Positions 1 to 8,978 of a stretch of 21,933 nucleotides of DNA are shown here, piece after piece (positions within the stretch are counted from its first letter, which is position 1; every line of letters begins with the position of its first letter). This stretch comes from Paraglomus occultum. Its lineage: Eukaryota; Glomeromycota; Glomeromycetes; Paraglomerales; Paraglomeraceae. The notes beneath the pieces are model-generated. The model worked only from the letters and a program-made list of their open reading frames with translations. It was not told where the DNA came from and did not search any database. The position numbers were made by a program, and so were the translations under genes. The stretch covers positions 1-21,933 of the forward strand of contig CAJVPJ010000556.1 in assembly GCA_910592205.1 (NCBI GenBank), in the 5' to 3' direction.

Positions 1-68
1 ATTGATTTACAATAAGGGAAATCTGTCCAGCTGAAAACCTGGGATATAGTCGAGGTTGGGATACAATA

Positions 69-77
69 GGGGGGGGG
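69..77. repeat. poly-G run
   Basis: Nine consecutive G in an otherwise AT-rich stretch. The rest of the 1-300 segment shows no supported gene. Confidence 0.6.
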
Positions 78-304
78 ATACAAATAAGGTCTGACTGTAC
101 ATGCAGAATTGTACGTACACAGTATGTACATTATTAATACAAATTTTCGAAAAAATGTATTTTTCATATTAATAGGTTTTACTATTGATCAGCAAATTCT
201 GGAAAATACTTTTTGGTAGTATCTTGTGGTGGATCATACATTTCTCCAGTATATATCTGAAAATGTCACCCCAACGATCATAAAGTATTGTCAACTTGTC
301 ATCA

Positions 305-444
305 TTAATACCAGGATAAGAGCATCTCTACATTTACAATTTCTTCCCAACTCCATGATTTCGCTATGGAATTCAAAACTTGGCGAGATCCGGGAATGTG
401 GCACTCCAACAGAGATAATTTCTCAGTCTTTGTCTGTTCTTTTT
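305..444 (-). CDS. candidate 3' terminal exon, unknown protein
   Basis: On the minus strand an acceptor-like TTTTTTTTAG is followed by 45 codons in one open frame ending in TAA. The peptide begins KEQTKTEKLSLLECHIPGSR and continues with a tryptophan-containing stretch (KSWSWEEIV) to a C-terminal SWY. The composition looks protein-like, but there is no start codon, so it would have to be the last exon of a gene whose upstream part lies at higher coordinates. The coiled-coil exon at 679-873 is a possible partner, but its donor phase does not match this acceptor, so I do not join them. No family recognised; it may be chance. Confidence 0.25.
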
Positions 445-678
445 CTAAAAAAAAGTTTAACTTTTTTTAAGTTTTTGGTATTTTTTTTTTTTTTTGAAAT
501 TATCTGGATTTTTTGAACTGTATAGAAATGAGCAGTTGATGGATAGATGAGTCACAAACGGTATATCAGACGTTTACAATTTGTTAAACTCTGTTCAATA
601 TGATGACACAGGACAAGCTCTACCCCTATTATTATGTACACATTACTCTATGTCCCCAACGCCCGAGTCACAAAGTCG

Positions 679-873
679 TTACCTGTCGGAGCCGCTGGGA
701 GTTTCAGCTGTAGCTCCCGCATTTGCGTCCTCCTGCTTCTCTAGCCTATCCAACTCTTTCCTCTCCGCGACGCTAAGCTCGATCTTGATGCTCAGCTCGT
801 CCAACCTCTCCAACTTCGCTTTCACGTTGTCATACTCCTTCTTAGCGTCCCGGTATGCTAGTTGGGTGTTCAT
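679..873 (-). CDS. short coiled-coil protein or exon, unknown
   Basis: Sixty-four codons from ATG to TAA on the minus strand, clearly richer in GC than the flanks, which supports coding. The peptide is charged and helical (AYRDAKKEYDNVKAKLERL, then SVAERKELDRLEKQ) and ends in a small Ala/Thr/Ser-rich tail. This is typical of a coiled coil. The final codons overlap a possible donor (GACAG|GTAACG), so the stop may lie inside an intron. Upstream of the ATG there is an in-frame TAG that is part of an acceptor-like CACGTAG, so this may be an internal or last exon rather than a complete gene. Family not recognised. Confidence 0.4.
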   Translation of the reverse strand: MNTQLAYRDAKKEYDNVKAKLERLDELSIKIELSVAERKELDRLEKQEDANAGATAETPSGSDR

Positions 874-1120
874 AAAGTTTGTCTACGTGCTGCGCAACGC
901 ATTCTATACTAATGCTGATCAGTTACCTAAAATCAAATTCGCGTTTTTCTAATAATTGTCCGCAGTGTATGATGAACAAACGGATATTCTATAAAAACAG
1001 TTATTTATCAAGACTATAAGAAACGATTTTGTTGATAGGTCGCTCAATCAGTAGAGAAGTATTGTTTTTTTTTATTTTTCTTCAAGTTTTCGTTTCTTCT
1101 TGACTCATTATTAGTTGGGG
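874..1120. other. intergenic, no gene seen
   Basis: AT-rich with T runs near 1066. A minus-strand donor-like TTTTAG|GTAACT near 931 could belong to the coiled-coil exon just downstream. No convincing coding stretch. Confidence 0.4.
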
Positions 1121-1332
1121 TTAAGGTTTAATACTTATTACTTTTTGTTCTTCTTGGTAAATTTCGTAAGTGATTTTTTCTTGATCTAGATATTCCTGGA
1201 GAGCTTGGGTATCATTTATTTAAAAACATAAGGGGCAATTTTTTCTCCTTGAGCTTTTTTTAGAATGCTTCTAATGGTGCTGTAATTCTTGGGTTCCATA
1301 ATGGATTTAATATTAATGTAAATTAGTTTCAT
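1121..1332 (-). pseudogene. frameshifted protein remnant, possibly retroelement-derived
   Basis: A minus-strand ATG at 1332 opens 38 codons (containing MEPKNYSTIRSILKKAQGEK and ending IAPYVFK) to a TAA at 1218-1216. Starting at about the same point, a second frame continues with INDTQALQEYLDQEKITYEI and ends KVISIKP at 1121. Read together with a one-base slip near 1219, the two parts form one plausible protein of about 70 residues. The pattern of a short residue-skipping helix, LxxYLDxxxIxYxxY and then a beta strand is loosely like the pre-C2HC region of LINE-type Gag proteins. That resemblance is from memory and weak. The frame change suggests a decayed copy. Confidence 0.35.
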
Positions 1333-1862
1333 ATATTTTATTTTTATATAGAGGTATATTAATCCTGTTATAGTATATATTAATCACATTCTGGTATGGT
1401 AAAGTGAGCATTAAAATTAACAAGTCCATAGCAATAGAGTACTATTATTACTTTTCAAAATGTCATCAGTCACACTGATCAATTTTACAGCCACATCATA
1501 ATCAGCCCCTCAATTATAAAATGTTCACTTTGTCTTGTTTTGTTGCATCTGCCCCACATGACAGGCAAATCAGTCATTAATAATAATGAACTAAATTTCT
1601 TATTAGTGAATATGGGTTGTGGGATTTTAGCACATGGTCCAACTGGGAACATGTCAACAGTTTATTCAGACGTGGGAATTGAGTAGCTCTAAATTACTAA
1701 CAAAGAATTAACATTTTTAATTTGTTATCATAAGTTAATACAGTACTGGCGGTTATCACAAAAACGATTATAAAAACGTGACTACAATCAGCCAATAAAA
1801 TTGTGTTATGAGACCCGGTGCTGATTACATATTTGCGAAAATAATGATCTTTTTCCTTTGAC
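1333..1862. other. intergenic, no gene seen
   Basis: AT-rich sequence with stops in all frames at short intervals. I see no supported feature. Confidence 0.4.
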
Positions 1863-2036
1863 ATGGATGCAAGTAAAAACGAAGTGGGTTGTCAGGAGAA
1901 TAAGAAAAAAAAAACAAACCGTTCAGGCACTGACAAGGCAACTGAGAAGAACAATAAAGATGATGAATTAAAGAATTGGATACTGGCTGACGATGTCGCG
2001 TTACCAGCCTTCATAGCCTGTCATCCTCCCGGGTGA
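1863..2036 (+). CDS. small lysine-rich ORF, hypothetical
   Basis: ATG to TGA, 57 codons. The N-terminal half is very basic and polar (NKKKKTNRSGTDKATEKNNK). The C-terminal half is more hydrophobic (LKNWILADDVALPAFIACH). The stop overlaps a donor-like CCCGG|GTGATG, so this could also be a first exon. The lysine tract would suit a nuclear or nucleic-acid-binding segment, but no family is recognised and no downstream exon was found. Confidence 0.3.
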   Translation: MDASKNEVGCQENKKKKTNRSGTDKATEKNNKDDELKNWILADDVALPAFIACHPPG

Positions 2037-2312
2037 TGATTTTATTTATTTATATGCCAAGTATAAATAGGCTCCATCGATGTTGTATATATAACTTGTT
2101 ATGCCAATCATCCTAATTCTTTAATTTACTGTCATTATAAAAGCGCAACGCTTTATGAGCATTTTAAATCGGCCGGTAAATATGTTTTACATATTCTTTT
2201 AATACGCGGAGGTCATTTATTTTATCGGGGATAATCATCATGTGACTGCGACATCATTATTATAATTAGTAGTTTAGTGGCTTACAAATTATTATCACAT
2301 TTAGAAAAAACG
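2037..2312. other. intergenic, no gene seen
   Basis: AT-rich with no supported coding stretch. Confidence 0.35.
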
Positions 2313-2417
2313 ATGTTGCTAAAATCGTTAGAAAAATGTGTAAATATAAATAAATATATTATCGTGAAAGAAGACAGATTATTTTACAGTGCCGATGGTA
2401 TAGAGTGTAGCTCTTAA
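2313..2417 (+). CDS. 34-codon ORF, hypothetical
   Basis: ATG to TAA. The peptide MLLKSLEKCVNINKYIIVKE continues with a strand-like DRLFYSADGIEC. It reads more like protein than its surroundings, but it is very short and has no recognised family. It may be an isolated exon, a relic or chance. Confidence 0.15.
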   Translation: MLLKSLEKCVNINKYIIVKEDRLFYSADGIECSS

Positions 2418-2595
2418 GCATTTAGCGTTAACATTGATTGGCACCATGTTGTCAATGAAGTAAGGTGCGCAACACATTACGAAAAAGACCTATTTACGAC
2501 TTGTTATTACAGAAGAGACAGACAAACAAATAAGATTACTTTTATTAAATAAGTAATAAACGAACAACTATTATAAATACATAAAACATATTATT

Positions 2596-3586
2596 CTATT
2601 CTGTAATCTCTTTGTTCTGCTCCACCAGCACTGCAATCTTATTCAAAGCATTGGCAAATTTCGGAGCGTAATGGTTCAGCTTCTTGTTCGTTCGCTGATG
2701 TACAACCGAGGTCAAAATTATTCGACAAAGCAGATACGGTTTGTCTGATCCATGTGAGATGTTTCTTCCAGAAAATCTCGACATTTTTATTTCTTCTCGC
2801 AAAAACTCTAGTTCCTCGAGAGACCTATCAAACTTATCTTTAATGCAGATGGCCTCCTACTGAGTGCTCGTTTGTACGTTCTCAGCTGTCTGTAGCCCGT
2901 CAAAGTGTTGCCAAATCCAACAGTCGGAGGCGATAACGTCTGCCATAGTCAGCGGTTGAATCGCGGATGTAGAATCCTCAAAAAAATACGCTGACTGCTC
3001 TGAAAGATTGTTGTATGTCAGAATGCTCTCGCCTAACTTGCTGGCGGCTTTCGACATTGCTTGGGTAGTTTTTTTGGCTCGCTTATACCCAACTAGAAAA
3101 AAATTAAATAATTTTAGCTTTGTTAAAAACTTAAACTTTGATAATACGTTTCAAAAAGAATATTTACTATGTCCGCCTTTTGTCAACAAATATTTATAGT
3201 ACTTTGTATTCTGAGGCCCAACTCTGAACAATCGAGAGTTGTTCTTTCTTCTTATGTTCAAAGTAGAGTTTGGCCGTGCTTTTGTACTGCTCTGTGTCCT
3301 CCGACCACCTTGATAGTTCCTGAACAATCTAATATTAGTATAGATTCGAATTATCCAAACATAAAACAATGTTATACGTACTGTATATTTTCTCTCGAGT
3401 TTTAACATAGCAGTGTGGGCTCTCTGCCGCTGTTGTAGTAGTTCTTGTTCTACTTTCTATATTATCCGAAGCAGCTGTCCTGTAAGAGACGCCAATAATA
3501 TATATAAAAGCAAGGTACTTATCAAAACCTCAACATTATCATAAACTTACATTATGGTCGCACAGCATACGTTCACATCGATTCAT
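2596..3586 (-). CDS. spliced coiled-coil protein with an in-frame TAG
   Basis: Minus-strand gene model: exons 3586-3551, 3456-3382, 3328-3203 and 3081-2596, all in phase 0. Donors are GTAAGT, GTACGT and GTACTA; the second intron has a good CTAAT branch site. The product is about 240 residues, mostly charged helix: KVEQELLQQRQRAHTAMLKL, LSRWSEDTEQYKSTAKLYFE, then EYKRAKKTTQAMSKAASKLG. It is a likely coiled coil or BAR-like helical protein, but I do not recognise the family. In exon 4 a TAG at 2857-2859 interrupts the frame; the same frame then continues 87 codons to a TAA at 2596. A very short intron (GTACAA...TAG, 21 nt), an 81-nt intron starting GTTATC, or a true nonsense codon could explain it. 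It diverges from GPI8 across a 176-bp shared promoter. Confidence 0.55.
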
Positions 3587-3762
3587 ATGTTAAATATGCT
3601 GTACAGTCCAGACTTGTCGGTTTACTATTTAATACGTTATCCAAACAGAAGCTGTTTACAAATCGGATCGTAATATTAGAACACATAAATAGGAGGTTTG
3701 TTGGCCTCCACAACCCACTCTTTTCAACTGTTAGCAAAAAACCATATATACTTTCGGATGCC
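3587..3762. promoter_or_regulatory. 176-bp divergent promoter region
   Basis: This gap separates the start of the minus-strand coiled-coil gene (3586) from the GPI8 ATG (3763). It must contain both 5' ends, and a TATATA-like stretch occurs at 3746. The call rests on spacing; no specific factor site was recognised. Confidence 0.45.
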
Positions 3763-5396
3763 ATGGAGTTCCGTTTTCTCGTAGTTTTTCTTCTGATCTT
3801 GTTAACCGCCCACCAACACCTTTCCATTAAAGCAGAAAACGATGCCACTATTGACGGCTTCTTTGGTCGGAGTGGTCATACCAACAACTGGGCAGTATTG
3901 GTAAGTGATTAGCGTGTTTGTTGTCGATTAATGCATTTGCCCCATTTGTACCCAATTCTTATTTCCGTCTTTCATTAGGTATGCACATCGCGCTTTTGGT
4001 TCAATTATCGCCATATTGCGAATACGCTCTCGATATACCGTACTGTTAAAAGACTCGGAATTCCCGATTCTAACATAATACTAATGCTGGCTGATGATGT
4101 AGCGTGTAATGCAAGAAATGCTTTCCCCGCAACTGTATTTAACAATGCTGGCAAATATCTTGACTTGTATGGGGACAATGTTGAAGTGGATTATCGAGGA
4201 TATGAAGTCACCGTTGAAAACTTTATTCGAGTATTGACTGGTATGAATGTCCATAGCCTTTGCTCCGTTTATTTGAGAGGTTTTTTGGAGACTAAGTCTC
4301 TCATGGCTTGTAGGTCGCGTCTCTCCGGAAACTCCTCGTTCGAAAAGATTGCTTTCTGACGATCGATCTAATATATTGGTATACATGACTGGACATGGTG
4401 GCAGCGAGTTTCTGAAATTCCAAGACGCGGAAGAAATCAGTAGCTATGACATTGCAGATGCGTTTGAACAAATGTGGGAAAAGAGAAGGTACATGATTTT
4501 TTTTTCACGTATAAGAAAAAAGGAAAATCGAGTTTGTATCAACGGCGATATTTAATTTGTAGATACCACGAAATCCTATTCATGATTGATACTTGCCAAG
4601 CGAATACTATGTACAGCCAGATTTATTCTCCTAATATATTATCAACTGGTAGCAGTAAACTCGGAGAGAATTCTTATTCGGTATGTTCTTTGTTTGTATC
4701 TATCCAAATCAAGAAAATTTATATTGAACAACCCCTTTACTTTTCATTCTTAGCATCACATGGATAACGAGATTGGTGTAGCCGTAATCGATCGCTTTAC
4801 TTACTATAACCTGGAGTTTTTAGAAAAGATTGATATGCAGAGTAAAGCTACATTAAAAGATTTGTTTGAAACGTACGACCCAGCACAAATGCATTCGACT
4901 CCTGGAGTGAGGAGTGATTTATTTCGAAGACCTTTAGATAAGGTTCGTGGATATTGCAACTATCAATACACTTGGTTATAAATTAAACATGTTCTTTCAA
5001 ACATGCCTAACAAAAAGACTTGAATTTAACAGGTTCTGGTCACAGATTTTTTCGGAAACGTACAGAATGTAGAACTCACAGATCACAAATACGAGCTAAC
5101 TCAGCCCAGAAAGGAAATCAACATGACGTTCAAAGTGGTAAGTTATAAGATATCGCATACGTGAATTTATGTCACAAAGGGTTAATGACCGATGTAACAT
5201 TTATATGCAGCAGCCGACTAGTAAATTAAAAAGTATCGGCAACTCATCCACACCGTCCAGTGAGCAGACCGAATCGCAAAATTTCCATCTATTCCAAATG
5301 GATGCTAAAGTAGCAAGGACTGCTTTGCCTCTAGAGTTTGTTATCGGATGTTTGATATTTGGTGGCATAATAAAACTGGTCTCTGACAAAGTCTGA
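3763..5396 (+). CDS. GPI8: GPI transamidase catalytic subunit (GPI8/PIG-K), C13 cysteine protease
   Basis: Seven exons: 3763-3900, 3979-4240, 4314-4488, 4563-4680, 4754-4942, 5033-5137, 5211-5396; 390 residues, close to human PIG-K (395). All introns are GT-AG. The enzyme cleaves the C-terminal signal of proteins in the ER lumen and attaches the GPI anchor, as part of the GPI transamidase complex. Visible features: signal peptide ([12 protein letters not shown], about residues 5-16); [20 protein letters not shown]; catalytic His in YMTGHGG (H161); catalytic Cys in MIDTCQA (C203); [30 protein letters not shown]; and a C-terminal hydrophobic segment ([12 protein letters not shown]) consistent with its membrane anchor. 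The start was chosen as the ATG giving the signal peptide; the ATG at 3758 runs into a stop. It appears intact, and the next gene (RPL26) is convergent. Confidence 0.97.
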
Positions 5397-5695
5397 TAAC
5401 AGCCGTAATGAAGCTCATATAAAAAACGATCATTCTATTAATTAGAAAGATGTCCAACTCGTTTTCTTTTACATCGACGCATGCATGCACGCAGAACGCA
5501 CACAACCGCCTCGTCCATGATAGCATTACGAAGATCGTAAAGAATACCCAATGCTTATGACGAATTAATTAAAAAGGTTCCTATTAGACATTACGTACCA
5601 GCAGCCAATAGATCAATACATGAAATAGTAATGGTGATTTTGTTATCCACCTCTTTATTATCACATTAAGAACTAAGTCGTAATCTTTAAACGTT
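5397..5695. other. convergent intergenic region between GPI8 and RPL26
   Basis: About 300 bp holding the 3' ends of two convergent genes. No additional gene seen. A minus-strand AATAAA lies at 5659-5654 (listed separately). Confidence 0.6.
5654..5659 (-). terminator. AATAAA poly(A) signal of RPL26
   Basis: AATAAA on the minus strand, 37 bp past the proposed TAA stop at 5698-5696. It fits the model in which the last RPL26 exon begins at 5698. Confidence 0.45.
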
Positions 5696-6403
5696 TTACT
5701 GTATTGAAGGACAAAAGAGTCAAACATAAGTGACCATACGCTAAACTGATCAATCACATCATAATCGTTACCTCTTCCATAGCATCATCTTCCGCGGCCT
5801 TGCCCTTGCCTTTACTTGCGGTGGCGGACCTATTCTTTCGTTCCAGAAGATTTCTTCTATCTTTATCTAGCTTCAATTTATGAACAACAACTTTCGACGG
5901 ATGGATACCAAGGTGTACAATGCCGCCATTCTGTTTTTCCTTGGTGATGCGGTCGATGTGAATAACCCATCTCTTACGATAGACCTGAAGCACTTTGCCT
6001 TCACGACCTTTGTGATTACCACGCACGATTCGGACTTCATCATCTTTTCGTATGGGTATTGATCGGGTCTGATTAGAATGTTGATCGGTTAGTGTTCGAT
6101 TTCATAATTACTAGGGCATAAATACAAATGCAAAGTGTATATATATATCGTACGTTGTATCTATCCCTGAGCTCCTTGGTCAAGTTTGCACTCATTATTC
6201 TTCTTCGAACCGTCGAAGAGGCAGAGAAATGTGTCTTACGGCTCTTACGTCTTGAAGAGCTCACATCTACAATTGAGCAATAGTGCTTAGTTCACGCAAT
6301 TCATCCATCCATTAACAGGATGACATTATACAGTATGTTTTTGTGGATAAACTTGACGAGGAATATGTATATTCATGAACTTGCCCTTTGAGAGTTTTGC
6401 CAT
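5696..6403 (-). CDS. RPL26: 60S ribosomal protein L26 (uL24)
   Basis: Minus-strand exons 6403-6385, 6266-6154, 6068-5772 and 5698-5696; 143 residues (human 145). It is a cytosolic large-subunit protein of the uL24 family near the exit tunnel. Matches include [38 protein letters not shown], the KOW-type stretch [40 protein letters not shown] and [19 protein letters not shown], with a lysine-rich C-terminus ending AMEE. The first exon is only 19 nt and is joined by an intron with GC (GCAAGT) instead of GT at its donor; no GT donor there keeps the frame. The last intron (5771-5699) places TAA as the first codon of exon 4. Without that splice the protein would end VTIMM, which is unlike the family. 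Confidence 0.93.
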
Positions 6404-6421
6404 CGTGCAACAAAGGTCACA

Positions 6422-6450
6422 GATATATAGGCAAGAAAAGAGGGAGAATC
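6422..6450 (-). promoter_or_regulatory. TATA-like motif and pyrimidine tract of RPL26
   Basis: Just upstream of the RPL26 ATG (6403), reading the minus strand, there is a pyrimidine-rich stretch (TCTCCCTCTTTTCTTGCC) followed by TATATA. Pyrimidine-rich starts are usual for ribosomal protein genes. The exact transcription start cannot be read. Confidence 0.4.
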
Positions 6451-6495
6451 AACGATAATTAGTGTTTGATCTTTAACTGAGATTAGAAAATCGTA

Positions 6496-6503
6496 TGACG
6501 TCA
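6496..6503. promoter_or_regulatory. TGACGTCA palindrome (CRE/ATF-type site)
   Basis: A perfect 8-bp CRE palindrome 93 bp upstream of the RPL26 start. bZIP proteins of the ATF/CREB type bind this sequence. A CACGTG E-box lies 14 bp further upstream (6517-6522). Function here is inferred from position only. Confidence 0.4.
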
Positions 6504-6516
6504 GAAATAATTAAAT

Positions 6517-6522
6517 CACGTG
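6517..6522. promoter_or_regulatory. CACGTG E-box
   Basis: A perfect CACGTG palindrome upstream of RPL26 and next to the CRE-type site. bHLH factors bind such sites; a six-base motif may be chance. Confidence 0.3.
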
Positions 6523-7126
6523 AATCAAGTTAACGCGATTCACATAAGTTATTATTATGAAATATAATAATAATAAACTTTAAATTAAAAGTATCTTGGA
6601 AGAGGGAACTAGTCTCTTTATTATTAATAAATAGTGCGTTTCGAAGTATCTGATGCGACCGAAAAAAAAAAAGAATATTTCTAAAAACACTTTTTAGTTT
6701 AAGTTCTATCACATGACTTGCGGTTGCGTCGGGTGTTAATATGATTGCTGGCTTTAAAGATGAAACAGAGTCTCTCAGTTAGCTTAATTTTTGGAAGCTA
6801 GAGCGCGATGTTCAATCATATCCATGCAGATCAGATCGTTTTGACATAAGCTATGGAAGACTTTTTTTTCTGTTTGATCGATTTTTGATCGATATTGTTT
6901 ATTCCAATGAATTAAACGCGTATGGTACAGGCTATGATGACGGACGTAAAATGGTATAAAGTGAGCAAAACACACTTTCAGCTGAAATTCAAAATGATTA
7001 GTAGACAATGAAAATACTATATTTAGCTACACCATAGGACTTTGCCAATCGAAAAGTTTACACCTTCAAAAGTCAATAGCTGCCTAAACCACCAAGACCT
7101 CTTTTTTTTTTTCTGGTTTCCCGGTT
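6523..7126. other. intergenic between BAT and RPL26
   Basis: AT-rich, containing the BAT 3' region and the distal RPL26 promoter. Minus-strand open frames here (for example 6784-7008) have no protein-like features and look like chance. Confidence 0.5.
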
Positions 7127-8798
7127 TCAAACGATGACCGACCATTCGTGCGGAATCTCACCATACTGAATCTTCATCAGTTCATCAGCAATTCTCTTCG
7201 CAAGAGGCCCAGCATTTGACGAAGGATCACTTGGATCCAATGGTATTTTTATATCTCGTCCTTTGTAATAAATCTCTTTGATAGGACTAACGATGCATGC
7301 AGTCCCAGTACCAAACATTTCGAGTAACCGTCCTTGCTCAGACGCTTTAACGATATCCGACATACAAAATTTGCGTTCACTGACTTTGAACTTGCCCCAC
7401 GATTTCGTGAGCGATAATACTGAATCTCGCACAACACCTGCGAGTATTGAGCCATCCAATGGAGGTGTCATAAGTTCGGTTTCTTTTAACCAAAAGTGTA
7501 AAATATGATGTGTGTGAAATCAATACTGATGATTTTACAGCTAACCGAAATCACGAAACTTTCAATATCAAAAACCCTACCTCCATTTTCATTTTTCCAA
7601 AACGTAAAACAATTCATAGTTCCAACTTCGGTGATCTCATGATTATCTCCAAATAGCCACAAGTTTTGTTGATATCCTTTCTCTGCCGCCAAGACTTGCG
7701 GCTGTACGCAAGGCGAGTAATTTCCTCCAATTTTCGCATCTCCAGTGCCACCTGGCCACGCGCGGACATTCTCAGTGGTTGCATATAATCGCACTGCATC
7801 AAATCCGGTTTTATAGTAAGGTCCAACAGGTGAGCAGATGATGAACAGCAACGCCTGCGAAACTGGACCAACCCCGAGAGTATTTTGAGTGCTGATGAGC
7901 GTCGGGCGGATGTAGAGAGAGTACCCGCGTTCGTTTGGAATCCAGCGGGAATCGAGACGGAGGAGAGATTTTAAGCATTCAATCAATTCATTGCCGTTGA
8001 AAGTCTGGTAATGTTAGAGTGGAGGGAATAGAGGGGTAAGAAGAAATTAAGCAGAAGTGGGGAGGATCAAGAGAACTAAAAAATGTCATCAGTGATGGAA
8101 TTTTAGCTACAGTATGTCGAATCTGGCTATCTTGTTTTAGGATTTCCATCTCTCCGTCACTTTTTTATGACGGTTCCTTTCACCGGTCTCTCTTAAAATT
8201 CGCCCATTATTGACCATCCTTAACATCTTCTTCGATGTTTATGACAACTCGCAACCGCGTCCCTCCCTTAAAGCTCTCCAAACCCACCGGTAACGCAATT
8301 CTCTTCGCGCTATTATTAAACCTCTTCATATTCATATCCGGTCTAAACAACCTCGTCCTCCCATTTTTATCTTTATAAGCTTTTAAACCTTCGAAACACT
8401 CGAACGAATAATGAAACACGGACGCACTCGGTTCAATGCTAAGCTTGCTGTACTCTTTTATCACCGGGTCAGCCCAACCACTGTCTCTTGACCATTCGAT
8501 AGTGAGCATATGGTCAGTGAATGTACGGCCGAATACGAGGTCTTTATAGGGAGTCAGCTGCTTTAACGTCGTAGCGGGATGAACTTTGAGCTTTGTGTGC
8601 TTTATTTTTACAAAAATGAAAGAATAAAAGGTTAGAAAGCAAAAGCAGTGATAAGTAAAGATAACTAAAAGAATGAGAGGAGTGCATTACGTCGATATCC
8701 CGAAGTAAAGTGGAATAAAACCGACCATTTTTCGGCAGACATAACTGACTAACTCTGGCCCGTAATATACTCAAATTGTTCAATCTACTGTAAATCAT
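7127..8798 (-). CDS. BAT1: branched-chain amino acid aminotransferase, mitochondrial type
   Basis: Minus-strand exons 8798-8691, 8590-8288, 8004-7581 and 7482-7127; 396 residues. It is a PLP enzyme of fold type IV that transfers the amino group between Leu/Ile/Val and 2-oxoglutarate, the last step of their synthesis and the first of their breakdown. Visible motifs: FGRTFTDHMLTIEW, SVFHYSFECFEGLKAYKDKN, LFRPDMNMKRF, SLYIRPTLISTQNTLGV, the PLP-lysine region GTGDAKIGGNYSPCVQPQ (Lys about 228), EVGTMNCFTFW, TPPLDGSILAGVVRDSVLSL, and EMFGTGTACIVSPI. The N-terminal 36 residues are rich in Arg, Ser and Leu with no acid until the end, consistent with a mitochondrial presequence. All introns are GT-AG. 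The symbol BAT1 is by analogy with the yeast mitochondrial isozyme; BCAT is equally suitable. Confidence 0.96.
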
Positions 8799-8876
8799 TT
8801 TATTACTATATTTCGTTACTATATCTTTCCTTGTTTCTACAGTATTTAAAGAAAAATATTAATATTTATCTCACCT

Positions 8877-8883
8877 TGACTCA
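8877..8883. promoter_or_regulatory. TGACTCA Gcn4/CPC1-type site upstream of BAT
   Basis: A perfect TGACTCA, 79 bp upstream of the BAT start codon. In yeasts and filamentous fungi, Gcn4/CPC1 bZIP proteins bind this sequence to induce amino acid synthesis genes, including BAT genes. The sequence and position are seen; regulation is inferred. Confidence 0.5.
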
Positions 8884-8947
8884 TAATGACTGGTGGTCCG
8901 TGGGAAAGTAAATAAGCAATACGATTGGATGTAGGAATTGAGATTTT

Positions 8948-8965
8948 TAATAATAATTATTATTA
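8948..8965. repeat. 18-bp AT palindrome
   Basis: TAATAATAATTATTATTA is a perfect inverted repeat without loop. It could be cruciform-forming or simply low-complexity sequence. Confidence 0.5.
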
Positions 8966-8978
8966 TTTACAGTATATA

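Noticed and set aside
226-516. 96-codon plus-strand open frame ending in poly-Phe
   Set aside because: No ATG (starts GTG), ends in a homopolymer T run, and no protein-like pattern.
3151-3408. 85-codon minus-strand open frame
   Set aside because: It reads through an intron and uses the wrong frame of the coiled-coil gene; the spliced frame gives a far better protein.
4081-4386. 101-codon minus-strand open frame inside GPI8
   Set aside because: Antisense shadow of conserved GPI8 exons 2 and 3.
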